Source of the DNA: Lacticaseibacillus zeae DSM 20178 = KCTC 3804
Lineage (GTDB): Bacteria; Bacillota; Bacilli; Lactobacillales; Lactobacillaceae
Direction of reading: 5' to 3'
NCBI RefSeq assembly: GCF_000260435.1
Contig: NZ_BACQ01000058.1
Location: forward strand, 1 to 64,000
DNA: 64,000 nt
In this document: piece by piece, positions 16,724 to 25,544 of the stretch
How the letters are laid out: the number at the start of each line of letters is the position of its first letter
How positions within the stretch are numbered: the first letter of the stretch is position 1
Notes under the pieces: generated by a model
The model's database searches: none
What the model was told of the DNA's origin: nothing
Seen by the model: only the letters and a program-made list of their open reading frames with translations
Position numbers and translations under genes: made by a program

Positions 16724-17626
16724 ATGATGAAACGAGTATTGACAGTCATCAGTCTACTATTATTGTCGGTTGTGGCGGGCGCTTGTGGCACAACCGCTAA
16801 GCAGTCCGGTGACAATGATAAAATTCAAGTCGTCGCTTCTGTTGATTTTTATGGTGAAGTCGCCAAAGCTGTCGGCGGCAAACAAGTGCAAGTCACTTCG
16901 ATTATTGACAACCCGGCAATTGATCCCCACGATTATGAACCAACCACCCAAGTCGGCAAGCAGATAGCGACTGCCAATGTGGTGATTGCTAATGGCATCG
17001 GCTACGACGGCTGGATGACCAAATTGATCAAGTCCGAGAACAAGTCTAAACAGTCTTTACGGGTCGCGGAAGATATCATGGGTAAACATGAAGGCGACAA
17101 TGAGCACATCTGGTACGATCCGCGAACCATGCCGAAACTCGCAAACGCGCTAGCTGCCAGATTTGCAAAACAGAATCCAGACAAAAAGGCGACGTTTAAA
17201 GCTAACGCCAAGCACTATATTGCTTCACTCGGTAAACTCAATGACCTGATCGGAAAACTTAGGCAAAACGCCAAAGGCAAGAAAGTAGATGTTTCCGAAC
17301 CGGTCTTCGGTTATGCGCTCGATTACCTCGGCTATCAGATTAACAACCGCCACTTTGCCCAGGCGACTGAAGAAGGTACCGATTATAGCGCTAAAGATAT
17401 TCATAGCGTCGAAGAAGACATTAAGACAAAGAAAATTGCCTTTTTCGTTAACAATAGTCAAGCCAGTTCTAAAGTTGTCGATAGTTTCATTAAACTCGCA
17501 AAAGAAAATAAGGTTCCGGTTCTTAATGTCACCGAAACCTTACCTAAAGGCAAAAACTATCGCAGCTGGATGCTCAGTCAGTATCAGCAGTTAGAAAAGA
17601 TTCAAAACCAAACAGCTGCTAAGTAA
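16724..17626 (+). CDS. Zinc ABC transporter substrate-binding lipoprotein (ZnuA/AdcA family), paralog 2
   Basis: 300 aa with lipobox VAGACG. It is collinear with paralog 1 over its whole length and shares long identical runs such as VVASVDFYGEVAKAVGG, HIWYDPRTMPKLANALA and VSEPVFGYALDY. The ligands in DPHDYEP and EHIWYDP are kept. Its own Zur box implies that both copies respond to zinc starvation. The start is set by AAAGGGG upstream of ATGATG. No transporter partners are adjacent. Confidence 0.9.
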   Translation: MMKRVLTVISLLLLSVVAGACGTTAKQSGDNDKIQVVASVDFYGEVAKAVGGKQVQVTSIIDNPAIDPHDYEPTTQVGKQIATANVVIANGIGYDGWMTKLIKSENKSKQSLRVAEDIMGKHEGDNEHIWYDPRTMPKLANALAARFAKQNPDKKATFKANAKHYIASLGKLNDLIGKLRQNAKGKKVDVSEPVFGYALDYLGYQINNRHFAQATEEGTDYSAKDIHSVEEDIKTKKIAFFVNNSQASSKVVDSFIKLAKENKVPVLNVTETLPKGKNYRSWMLSQYQQLEKIQNQTAAK

Positions 17627-17769
17627 TTTTGACCGCCAATCGCTCCGATTTCGCTGTTTATTTTAGGAACTTTTCTTGGTCGCTTGTGAAACATTGTAAC
17701 ATCTGCAATCTTTTCGTAAACTTTTTGCAATGAATGCGTTTTCATTTGCCCTAGACCGATTGAATTTCT

Positions 17770-17798
17770 TTGACATAGCTCCTACAATGTAGTTGTAA
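17770..17798 (+). promoter_or_regulatory. Promoter with TACAA-N5-TTGTA palindrome
   Basis: TTGACA at 17770 is followed after 17 bp by a weak -10 (TTGTAA). A perfect TACAA/TTGTA inverted repeat (17783-17797) overlaps the spacer and the -10. The shape recalls CopY/BlaI-family operators (TACA...TGTA), but the spacing differs, so this is only a suggestion. Confidence 0.4.
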
Positions 17799-17828
17799 AC
17801 AGGAGCAACCAAAGGGGAGATGTTTCTA

Positions 17829-17978
17829 ATGTCACTGATCAAGCATACTTTTAAACGCGTTGAGCATCTGATCGCCACACCACGCGATCCCCACGAAGAA
17901 GAACAAGCCCATTTGCAGGCTGACTTGTTCTACACAAATCTCAGTAGCCTACAACCAAAAACAAATGCAAGATTTTGA
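17829..17978 (+). CDS. Small hypothetical protein, 49 aa
   Basis: ATG with AAAGGGGAG ten bases upstream and a promoter at 17770. The product begins MSLIKHTFKRVEHLI and is soluble, with an acidic middle (DPHEEEQAH). It is followed by a strong terminator at 18000-18033. Promoter, ribosome site and terminator together support a real small gene. The function is unknown. Confidence 0.6.
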   Translation: MSLIKHTFKRVEHLIATPRDPHEEEQAHLQADLFYTNLSSLQPKTNARF

Positions 17979-17999
17979 TTGATGGTTACCACGGTTCTG

Positions 18000-18033
18000 G
18001 CTGTCTCGACGTTGGTTGAGGCGGCTTTTTTTT
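18000..18033 (+). terminator. Terminator after the 49-aa gene
   Basis: GCTGTCTCGAC pairs with GTTGAGGCGGC (including G-U pairs) around GTTG, followed by eight T. Confidence 0.8.
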
Positions 18034-18052
18034 ATGCGCAAAAGTTGCACAC

Positions 18053-18400
18053 TTAAGCTCCGGACAATGTCAATCCTGTTACCATTGCCAGTATCCCTAG
18101 CAGCACACTACTCAGACCATAAAGTGCTGCCAATCGCCATTGACGATTCCTCAGCAAAATAAACGTGTCCGTCGTGAAAGTTGAAAATGTTGTAAATCCA
18201 CCACAAAAGCCAGTCAATAAAAATAGTCGGAAATTCGACAATACTGGCAATCCCGCCAGAAGGCCAGCTAAAAATGCACCCAAAACATTAATCAACAACG
18301 TAGCAAATGGCTTACCCGGCCATAAAGTTCGTCCCAACACGGTCAACCCGTAGCGACACACTGCTCCCAATCCTGTTCCGATCCCAATCAGTATTACCAT
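18053..18400 (-). CDS. crcB: Fluoride channel subunit CrcB/FluC (second of pair)
   Basis: 115 aa with four helices. The CrcB signatures are GAVCRYGL near the N-terminus, GFCGGFTTFSTF in TM3 and ATLLINVLGAF. The ATG at 18400 overlaps the last seven bases of the upstream crcB gene and is preceded by GGAGAGGATC, so translation is coupled. Two different subunits in tandem are common in Firmicutes and probably form a heterodimeric channel that exports F-. Confidence 0.93.
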   Translation of the reverse strand: MVILIGIGTGLGAVCRYGLTVLGRTLWPGKPFATLLINVLGAFLAGLLAGLPVLSNFRLFLLTGFCGGFTTFSTFTTDTFILLRNRQWRLAALYGLSSVLLGILAMVTGLTLSGA

Positions 18401-18807
18401 AAAGCGCCATGATCCTCTCCAACTGTGAATTTGGCGACTAGCACGCCTCCCGCTACAGCTAGCATCCCTCCCAGAAGATTCACACTTAGCATCAAGATAG
18501 CCGCAAGCATATTCGTTCTGATCAGACTTACGAAGTCCAACATAAGCGTGGAAAATGTTGTGAACCCCCCGATCAAGCCTGTTCCAATCGCTAACAGTAA
18601 CCATTCAGGCAAATCAAACTTCAAGTCCAATCCATAAGTGGTTACTGCCAACAAAAAGCTTCCTAGTAAATTCACGATCGTCGTTCCCATCATAGTTGCT
18701 TGATCTGTTGTTACTGCGCTAATCCAGTAACGCAAAACGCCACCGAAAAAACCGCCAACAAAAATACCTACCAGCCAGCCAAACCGTACTTGTTCTCGCT
18801 GTATCAT
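18394..18807 (-). CDS. crcB: Fluoride channel subunit CrcB/FluC (first of pair)
   Basis: 137 aa from ATG 18807 (AAAAGGAG upstream); a start at 18852 would overlap the riboswitch terminator. Signatures are GGVLRYWI, TTIVNLLGSF and GLIGGFTTFSTLMLD. It is first in the pair and directly controlled by the fluoride riboswitch at 18883-18926. Confidence 0.93.
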   Translation of the reverse strand: MIQREQVRFGWLVGIFVGGFFGGVLRYWISAVTTDQATMMGTTIVNLLGSFLLAVTTYGLDLKFDLPEWLLLAIGTGLIGGFTTFSTLMLDFVSLIRTNMLAAILMLSVNLLGGMLAVAGGVLVAKFTVGEDHGALW

Positions 18808-18850
18808 AAACTGTTCATTCTCCTTTTCGTGCGTCTCCTGCCAGCCATAC

Positions 18851-18926
18851 ATAAAAAGACACCCACCCTGTCATATATCCCAAGGTAGGTGTCATCAACT
18901 AAACGTATAGGCGAACACCATCGTCA
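18851..18926 (-). ncRNA. Fluoride riboswitch (crcB motif) with terminator expression platform
   Basis: On the minus strand GACGATGGTGTTCGCC (18910-18925) is followed by GTTTAGTTGATGACACCTACC (in part 18884-18905). These are the conserved segments of the fluoride aptamer. GACACCTACC then pairs with GGTGGGTGTC to form a terminator ending in TTTTT (18851-18893), so fluoride binding and termination compete for the same bases. A promoter with extended -10 TGCTATAAT (18941-18949) lies upstream. Confidence 0.92.
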
Positions 18927-18963
18927 TTCAATCCAAAAAAATTATAGCAAACTTTTCTCCACG

Positions 18964-19000
18964 AAAAAACCCGCATTCACCTGAACACGGGTTTTTCATT
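18964..19000. terminator. Bidirectional terminator upstream of the riboswitch promoter
   Basis: AAAAACCCG pairs with CGGGTTTTT around a 14-nt loop, with A and T runs at both ends. It insulates the fluoride unit from the GPH transporter remnant transcribed toward it. Confidence 0.75.
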
Positions 19001-19145
19001 TTGCCATGTACATCGGATTCATGTTTCCAATGGCCGTGGTTTACGTTGTGCGTTGTTCCGCTCGTTGCGGCAGAATTGATTGAATTGGGAGTGAATCAAA
19101 TGACAACGCTCTCTAAAGCCTTTTTTGAGTAGCTGCGTGAACACC

Positions 19146-20659
19146 TTAGACGATGTTGTTGTGACCCCAAAGATGGTCATACTTAAATCCGGTTAGGTTT
19201 TCAACTTGCGCTTTAACCTTCGGATCAACATCGGACATCTTACCACCGGCCTTCAGACGATCGATTTCGTCACGCAGAACCTTGTGACTTTCACGATCCA
19301 ATTTGAAGAAGTAAGAAGTGACAAATGCCAAGAGCAGCATGAGAGCGGTACCAAGCAGCATCCATAAGATCAAACCGTTTAACGCACCTGCACTTTGGCT
19401 TTTGGCTGATTCATTGAAGCCAAATGCTGATAGCACAATCCCGGTTAAGAACGGTGCCAGTGCAGAAGTGGTCTTGCGAGCAAACGTCATGATGCCGGCA
19501 AAAATACCTTCGCGCCGTTGTTTGGTGACCATTTCATCCACATCAGGAAGAAGGTGTAAACCGTCCACGGAACATAACCGGTACCAGAGTTTGAAATGCC
19601 CCACGTAACCTGAAGTGCGTACAAGGTCATGATGCCCCAGCTGGTACCTGCAGCCGAACCATAATAAAGACCGGCATAGCAAGCAACCGTAAAGAACATC
19701 ATTAAGTACATAATCCGCAATAACTTAGACGGGCCAAGTTTGCTCATGATCTTCGGCCAGAACAGGTTACATGGAATACCGATGATCGAACCAACTGTCA
19801 GGATGTTCGAAGCTTCGGTTGGGTTACTCTGCATCGCATAAACAATGTAGAAGACATAAGTCGCACCCACAATATCGCGGGCGGTAAATGAACTAAGATA
19901 AATAACTAAGTGAAGCGCAAAGGACTTGATTCGGAAAACCGAACCCATATCTTTAATCATGTTCCAAAGCGATACCAACGGATTTTCGCCTTTGTTGCGG
20001 CTTTCTTCGATGATCGCTTTACGTTCTTCAGGCGTACCGTCAGTTTCCCGCTCGAAAGTGGAGAAGTAGGTTAAGCCGATCGCAAGAATAAAGATGATGG
20101 CTAGGACAATACCAAGCGTTAAGAACGCGTTGGGATTGTTTTTACCCATAATAGCAAAGATCCGACCTGGCAACCATGATGCAAGGAACGTTGCAAGCGC
20201 TGACCAAAGCATCCGGGAACTGGACAAACGAGCTTTCATATCGTAATCATCTGTCATTTCAGCAGCTAAGGTCTCATAAGGAATCATGACCAGCGCTGTG
20301 AATGCTTCCATGAGCAGATAGGTAAACAGATAATACCAGAAGCCCATATGTGAAACCCAGATGACAACGTAGATAAACATTAACGGAATGGAGATCAGCA
20401 GGAAGAAGCGTCTGCGTCCAAATCTCCGTCCCATTTTAGTTGCGCCAAAATGATCGGTTAAATACCCCATCAATGGACTAATTAATGAGTCAGCTACACG
20501 AGCAATGGCAAGAATCGTACCACCAAGGACTGGTGACAAGCCACCAAAGGATGTGTAGAAGAAAAGCATCCACGTTGAGGCAACCGTTAGCGCCCCATTA
20601 CCAAATAAATCTGCGGCACCGTAACCAATAACATTACGCCACCGGACTTTCCTCTTCAC
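19146..20659 (-). pseudogene. GPH-family sugar:cation symporter gene broken by a one-base frameshift
   Basis: The first frame (20659 to 19487) gives the N-terminal 370 or so residues of a glycoside-pentoside-hexuronide symporter: GYGAADLFGNGALTV, ARVADSLISPLMGYLTD and GRRFGRRRFF. It loses homology after VPWTVYTF. The family sequence resumes in another frame as LLPDVDEMVTKQRREG and runs to the stop at 19146. Loss of one C in ACCTTC(C)TTCCTGAT at about 19545-19554 explains the break, since inserting it restores YTFLPDVDEMV. It is divergent from the rhamnosidase gene, so rhamnoside uptake is the likely lost role. A sequencing error cannot be excluded. Confidence 0.85.
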
Positions 20660-20714
20660 GATGAAAGACCTCCCTGTTTGATTAACAACAAATATGAATC
20701 CGAATCCGCTTTTC

Positions 20715-20726
20715 GTAAACGTTTAC
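20715..20726. promoter_or_regulatory. cre/LacI-type operator
   Basis: GTAAACGTTTAC is a perfect palindrome; on the minus strand TTGTAAACGTTTACGA fits the catabolite response element pattern. It lies 56 nt upstream of the symporter start, consistent with CcpA or a local LacI-family repressor. Confidence 0.6.
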
Positions 20727-21221
20727 AAAAATGAGATTAACATCGTTTTCGTAAAACCGCTACCAAAATTAGGAGATTTTAGTAAAAGAGGCGCGATTGC
20801 TATTGATATGTCCCAAAACTGGAACAAATCTACAGGGTCCGTTCATTTTGAGCCATCTGTCTTCATATTTGTTTAACAATGACGACTAGCAAAAAATCGA
20901 TACCACTTACTCACTAATAGCCATCTGTCCAATCGGCAAGGTTTATAATCCCTGCCGCGAAAACTTGTGAAACATGCGGCAAGTGCTTCTTAAAACATAG
21001 ACCTTTTTACTAGAGTGACCCGGAATTTACCGGTATCGACCATTGTTTCGAAGTTTCTCTTCACGCTGTTCGTCAAAAAAAGCGCCTGTTTTGGTCGCGT
21101 ATTTTCACTTTGGGACAATGAAATACTAAGTTTGGAACAAATACACATTTCGCCAATCCTACTATTCTCGAGAATAGGTGATATTACGCAATTTATGCTC
21201 GCCTAGTCGCTTTGATTTTTA

Positions 21222-21235
21222 GTAAACGCTTAAAC
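21222..21235. promoter_or_regulatory. cre/LacI-like site before the rhamnosidase gene
   Basis: GTAAACGCTTAAAC resembles the site at 20715 and lies about 80 nt before the rhamnosidase start. Confidence 0.45.
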
Positions 21236-21311
21236 GCCATATTGATTTTTCAATATTTACAACGTACGCTAAGAAAAAACGTTCTTTACTTATAAAGGAG
21301 TAAGTTAAATC

Positions 21312-24050
21312 ATGTCAAACATAACAGCAGCATTGTACGCACCAGATCATTTAAGCGTTAACTTGCAGCACTTTGCCTATAACGTTCAGCAACATCCCCG
21401 CTTCAGTTGGTGGAATCATAGTAGTTTCTCTGACGCCGCCCAAACGGCCTATCAGCTAGTTGTCTTCAAGCGGCTTCAGGATCGCGATCACCAAACCTAC
21501 CTATACGACAGCGGCTGGGTCCATTCAGCACAAAACTCAGCCATCACTGCCGCAGACTTAGCAGACAGCTTGCATCCTGGTGATCTCTATTACTGGCAGG
21601 TCCGGATTAAAGACAATCTTGGCCACACCAGTGATTTCTCACAGCCGGCGAAATTCATTTGTGCTGACCCCGCACTGCCCGTTCAGCAAGGCATCTGGCG
21701 GCAATCGCAACCAAAATCTGGTGAAGAACTAGCCCATATCGGTAACGTCGTCTTTCTTCGCAGTCCGCAGTTGACCATTGACACGAACGATGTCGACACG
21801 GCAGTTGTGGTTGCCTTCGCGCGCGGCAATGAACCGATTTTTGCCCAAAGCTTTGACCTGTACGTTAATGGTCACTGCCTCGGCGTCGGTTCCGCGCGCC
21901 AGCAGGAACATGATCACGGCACGGACCGCACGGCAGTTTACTATAATGTCTACGACGCCACTGATTACCTGGAAAATGGCATCAATACGATAGCAGCGCT
22001 GGCAACCGGCAGTTCAGACCGACGCGCTTTTTGGTGCCAGTTGATTGTGTACAAACATGACGGTACCAAAGAAGTCGTCACCACAGCTGATCCTAGCTGG
22101 CGGGCGCTGGACGGCAGCAGTGCTTTTGGCGACTTCGGGGTCAAAATCCGCTCCCAATATTTTGGCATGGTCAGTGAAAATATCGATATGCGCTACTACC
22201 CCCAAAACTGGGCAAGCAAGACCTTCGATGACCATGATTGGCCAGCTGCTTGGCGCAACCCGCAACCGCTGATCGCTGATGACGAAGTGCTGGTTCCCTA
22301 TCGCAGTGAAAATACCGAGCGCATTGAGGTCCATGATGCCAATAAACGTATCGTCACTTTTTCACCGCAAAATCGGTTAATTGACTTAGGTAAAGAAATT
22401 ATCGGCGGCCTGACCGTTGATCTTGCCAGTGACATGGATCAACGCGTGACTGTACTGATGGGCGAACAACTCGAAGACAACGGCCACGTTCGTCACGACA
22501 TGGCTTGCGGCCCTGACTACGTTGAAAATTGGACGCTGGTCAAGGGTGAAAATCATTTCACCACTTTGCAAATGAAAAATTTCCGCTATGTTGAACTACT
22601 TGGTTTCGAAGGTGACCTACACCTCGATGCCATTAATGGTTGGGCCATGCAGCAGCGTTTCCCGGACAACGAAGGCAACTTCCAAAGCGATAGCGACCTG
22701 CTAAACCGTGAATACGAGCTATCTAAGTACACGATTAAGGCCACTAATCAGGATGTTTTTGTTGACTCGCAGGCCCGTGAACGGCGGCCGTATGAAGGTG
22801 ACTTGTTGGTTAACGCGAATACAAGTTACACGGTATCTGCAAATTATTCACTGGCCCGCCACTCCTTGGATTATTTAATCGACAACCCGACCTGGCCGGA
22901 AGATTACAAGCTGTTCGCAATTGAAATGGCTTGGCTTGATTTTCTTTACACCGGCGATGATACGCTACTCAAGACGCGTTACACAGCCTTGCAATACAAG
23001 CTCAACCGCGGCAAATCCGCCGAAAGTTTTGACGGCGCATCGCAGAGTTTCAAAGGTTCACTGAAAAATAGCAAAGGTGTCGACAACTTCGATGAAAAAG
23101 TCGGATTAGTCACTAACGACGGTCTGGTTGACTGGCCGATTTCGGAACGCGATGGCTTTGTGGAAGGCACCTATAATACCCCGTTCAACGCCATTTTCTA
23201 CGGTGCTTACTCGACCATGGCCAAAATCGCCAAGGTTCTGCATCATGACGACGACGCGGCGCACTATCAAGATCGGGCAGCAACGATTAAAAAGAATCTG
23301 ATCGACAAGTTGTACGATGACCAGACAGGCCGATTCTTTGATTCACTGAATGCCGACCAAACCATCAACCGCCATACCTCACACCATGCTTCAGCCTATG
23401 CGCTTTGCTATGGTGTTTATACCGACCAGGCCATGGCCGATCGCTTAAGCCAGTTTGTTGCCAACAATGGCCAATTCGTCGGCAGCATTTACTTTATCTA
23501 CTTCATGCTCAAAGGCCTGTTCGAATCCGGTCACGCGGCAGACGCGATTACGTTGCTGACAGACCCTAACGATCAAAAGGATCACAAATCATTCGCCGCG
23601 ATTCTCGACAGTCTGAAAGCCACCATCGCCCCGGAAGCTTGGAGCAATCACTACAAGCCAAACTTAACGCTGTCCCATCCGTGGGGTGCCACCCCGGGAT
23701 TAACCATTGTTCAGGGCATTGCGGGCATCATGCCAATCGAACCCGGATTTTCTACATTCAGAATCAAAGTTCGTGCGGGCAACCTGACCCACCTGAACCT
23801 CACCACCCCGTCCGTGAAGGGCCTCATCACCGTTCATTATCAGCAAGACGCAGGCAACCAAACTCTAGAAGTTGCCGTACCGATGAATGCAAAAGCACAA
23901 GTCGAACTCCCCGCCCAAGCACACCAAGTGGCCGTGCAGGATCAATTCGGCAAAGATTGGACAACCGCCGTCCAGCACGATGATCAGACCTTGACCATCC
24001 CGGCTGGCAGCTACCGGATTACTTATCAACAAGGTACTGTGGGTAAGTGA
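21312..24050 (+). CDS. Alpha-L-rhamnosidase, glycoside hydrolase family 78
   Basis: 912 aa, typical length for GH78. Domain order: N-terminal fibronectin-like domain (PRFSWW...YQLVVF, residues 25-120), the Bac_rhamnosid_N domain (about 150-320), a concanavalin-like domain (about 330-450), the (alpha/alpha)6 catalytic barrel (about 450-790) and a C-terminal beta domain. The catalytic loop reads DSQARERRPYEGD, keeping the Asp, Arg and Glu of the family motif. There is no signal peptide, so it acts inside the cell on imported rhamnosides. AAAGGAG is the ribosome site. Its partner would be the divergent GPH symporter, which is broken here. Confidence 0.95.
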   Translation: MSNITAALYAPDHLSVNLQHFAYNVQQHPRFSWWNHSSFSDAAQTAYQLVVFKRLQDRDHQTYLYDSGWVHSAQNSAITAADLADSLHPGDLYYWQVRIKDNLGHTSDFSQPAKFICADPALPVQQGIWRQSQPKSGEELAHIGNVVFLRSPQLTIDTNDVDTAVVVAFARGNEPIFAQSFDLYVNGHCLGVGSARQQEHDHGTDRTAVYYNVYDATDYLENGINTIAALATGSSDRRAFWCQLIVYKHDGTKEVVTTADPSWRALDGSSAFGDFGVKIRSQYFGMVSENIDMRYYPQNWASKTFDDHDWPAAWRNPQPLIADDEVLVPYRSENTERIEVHDANKRIVTFSPQNRLIDLGKEIIGGLTVDLASDMDQRVTVLMGEQLEDNGHVRHDMACGPDYVENWTLVKGENHFTTLQMKNFRYVELLGFEGDLHLDAINGWAMQQRFPDNEGNFQSDSDLLNREYELSKYTIKATNQDVFVDSQARERRPYEGDLLVNANTSYTVSANYSLARHSLDYLIDNPTWPEDYKLFAIEMAWLDFLYTGDDTLLKTRYTALQYKLNRGKSAESFDGASQSFKGSLKNSKGVDNFDEKVGLVTNDGLVDWPISERDGFVEGTYNTPFNAIFYGAYSTMAKIAKVLHHDDDAAHYQDRAATIKKNLIDKLYDDQTGRFFDSLNADQTINRHTSHHASAYALCYGVYTDQAMADRLSQFVANNGQFVGSIYFIYFMLKGLFESGHAADAITLLTDPNDQKDHKSFAAILDSLKATIAPEAWSNHYKPNLTLSHPWGATPGLTIVQGIAGIMPIEPGFSTFRIKVRAGNLTHLNLTTPSVKGLITVHYQQDAGNQTLEVAVPMNAKAQVELPAQAHQVAVQDQFGKDWTTAVQHDDQTLTIPAGSYRITYQQGTVGK

Positions 24051-24085
24051 TGCGCATGCGTTTGAAAAAGGGAACGTAATCAAAA

Positions 24086-24129
24086 AAAGACACCGGAGTC
24101 TCAATTGAGTTTGAGTTCTGGTGTCTTTT
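24086..24129. terminator. Terminator after the rhamnosidase gene
   Basis: AAAAGACACC pairs with GGTGTCTTTT, with an inner CTCAATTGAG palindrome. It works for both convergent strands. Confidence 0.85.
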
Positions 24130-24206
24130 GGTCTTGGTACAAAAAGGATGAAATGCAGCTCATGGGATGACCGCTGAAGGAGGACATGGATTTTTGCACA
24201 AAATCC

Positions 24207-24455
24207 TCAAAAATTCCGTGCAAAATACCAAAGTATGACAAGTTGAATAAAGGAGAAAGAAAGATCATATGCCAACGCCCACTTACTATTCTCCGTTGTA
24301 AGGAAATACGCAGCAAAGTTAGCAGTGATCAACAGGACATTGATAATCCAGATTAAGCCCTTTGTCCTTTTATCAAGTTTACCTTTGGATGTCTTAAGAA
24401 TCCAAATGATGACAATCGTAGTAAAAACAATTTGAGTTGCATCACCAATATTCAT
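24207..24455 (-). CDS. Small membrane protein, 82 aa (twin B)
   Basis: Three predicted helices (residues 5-20, 32-52 and 60-78) with a basic loop TSKGKLDKRTKG after the first. It is collinear with the 82-aa protein encoded at 24534-24782, sharing TSKGK(L/I)D(K/R)RTK, the N-terminal VVIIWI-like segment and the C-terminal FSFIQLVI/FAFIQLVI...FARNF. The pair therefore arose by tandem duplication. The family is not recognised. Confidence 0.65.
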   Translation of the reverse strand: MNIGDATQIVFTTIVIIWILKTSKGKLDKRTKGLIWIINVLLITANFAAYFLTTENSKWALAYDLSFSFIQLVILWYFARNF

Positions 24456-24533
24456 TCGCCCACCCCTAACCTCTAAGTGATGCCGTTCACCGCGCGTCTT
24501 CCGAAAGTGACTTCAGACTTTTAAAATAAACCT

Positions 24534-24782
24534 TTAGAAGTTTCGCGCAAACGACCACATGATGACTAACTGGATAAAGGCAAATGTGTAGTTATAGGCA
24601 ATTGCCCAGTGACTTCGCTCAGTCGCAATGATATAACCTGCGACATTCCCGACAATCACTAAGAGAACAACAATCCAAATTAGTTCCTTAGTTCTACGAT
24701 CAATTTTGCCCTTCGACGTGGCAATAATCCAGATAATCACGACTGGGGCGAACATAATTTGAACGATATCCCAGAAAGTCAT
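24534..24782 (-). CDS. Small membrane protein, 82 aa (twin A)
   Basis: It has the same three-helix layout as its neighbour and the same final FARNF. GGGAGCTGACGT precedes the ATG. It probably forms a two-gene unit with the gene 79 nt downstream. Its size and duplication recall immunity-type or small-multidrug-like membrane proteins, but no diagnostic motif supports either idea. Confidence 0.65.
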   Translation of the reverse strand: MTFWDIVQIMFAPVVIIWIIATSKGKIDRRTKELIWIVVLLVIVGNVAGYIIATERSHWAIAYNYTFAFIQLVIMWSFARNF

Positions 24783-25198
24783 TTACGTCAGCTCCCTGCC
24801 TATTAATCGTGTCAGACACCGATCTTCAAAGAAAAGGATCTTGTATAAACGTAATCTATACCCATCCATTAATATCAGTCAACAAATTATACCTGTTCTT
24901 CTGTTGCTGAATTATCAACATCTAAATACCATTTATTTAAAAGAGCATCTATAAATTCTTCGTTATTTATACGCCGAGATTCTCACTAGGTTAATGCTCT
25001 TGCTTTAAACTTTTTGAATTCTAAAAAAAGCCAAGTCAAATAGCTTCCATTTTTCCGAAAACGCTATCATAAAGTTACCGGAGCGCAGACTCCGTGTAAA
25101 TTTATTGGACCTCGAATCCGTAGTATCGGCAACGATACTTGATGTCTGCCATAACGATGGCAAAAGGCATTTCTGTGGCTTGATAAACAAGCCACAGT
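24783..25198. other. AT-rich intergenic stretch, no gene identified
   Basis: 416 nt without a supported reading frame. Its right end holds a perfect 10-bp hairpin (CTGTGGCTTG/CAAGCCACAG, 25173-25197) directly before the terminator at 25199. A small RNA is possible (see findings). Confidence 0.4.
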
Positions 25199-25235
25199 GG
25201 CAACCTTATCCTTTTGGATGGGGTTGCTTTTTTTC
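25199..25235 (+). terminator. Intrinsic terminator without an obvious gene upstream
   Basis: GCAACCTTATCC pairs with GGATGGGGTTGC around TTTT and is followed by seven T. A palindromic repeat starts right after the T-tract. Confidence 0.8.
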
Positions 25236-25357
25236 GTGAGCGTGAGCCAGCCCGTTTAGAAACCGGAGTGTAAGCGGCCTTGGGCGTAATGGCCCGGGTT
25301 TAGGCCATTGCGACCAAGGTCCTTACACGCAGGTTTCTGGGCTGGCGAACGCGTTAT
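25236..25357 (+). repeat. ~125-bp imperfect palindromic repeat, copy 3
   Basis: It begins GTGAGCGTGAGCCAGCCCG and ends GCGAACGCGTTATGG. The arms GGAGTGTAAGCGGCCTTGG and CCAAGGTCCTTACACGC pair. It is in tandem with copy 4. Confidence 0.85.
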
Positions 25358-25488
25358 GGTGAGCGTGAACAGGAGCGCTTAGAAATCGGAGTGTAAGTGG
25401 CCTCAGACCTAAATGGCTGGGCTTTGGCCATTTAGGTCTGAGGTCCTTACACGTAGATTTCTGCGACTGTGAGCGCGTTATAGAAAGC
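25358..25488 (+). repeat. ~125-bp imperfect palindromic repeat, copy 4
   Basis: It begins TGAGCGTGAACAGGAGCGC and ends GAGCGCGTTATAGAAAG. The central arms, CCTCAGACCTAAATGG and CCATTTAGGTCTGAGG, are perfectly complementary yet differ in sequence from those of copy 3, so pairing is kept while sequence drifts. Confidence 0.85.
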
Positions 25489-25544
25489 GGAAGTCTGGTC
25501 TCACATTTGCCTAAAATAGAACCATCTTCCACTGAAACTATTTG

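Larger units (their letters stand above)
20660..21311. other. Divergent control region between GPH symporter and rhamnosidase genes
   Basis: 652 nt with no convincing gene. It contains two related operator-like sites: the perfect palindrome GTAAACGTTTAC (20715-20726) near the symporter start and GTAAACGCTTAAAC (21222-21235) near the rhamnosidase start. Confidence 0.5.

Noticed and set aside
19013-19137. Plus-strand fragment reading PLVAAELIELGVNQMTTLSK before a stop
   Set aside because: It could be the tail of a decayed gene, but there is no start, no ribosome site and no upstream homology, so I do not call it.
20694-21206. Short plus-strand frames between the symporter and rhamnosidase genes
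   Set aside because: They overlap operator-like sites, lack ribosome sites and resemble no protein family.
25005-25190. 61-codon minus-strand frame near the palindromic repeats, considered as a transposase remnant
   Set aside because: No transposase motif, no terminal repeats, no ribosome site.
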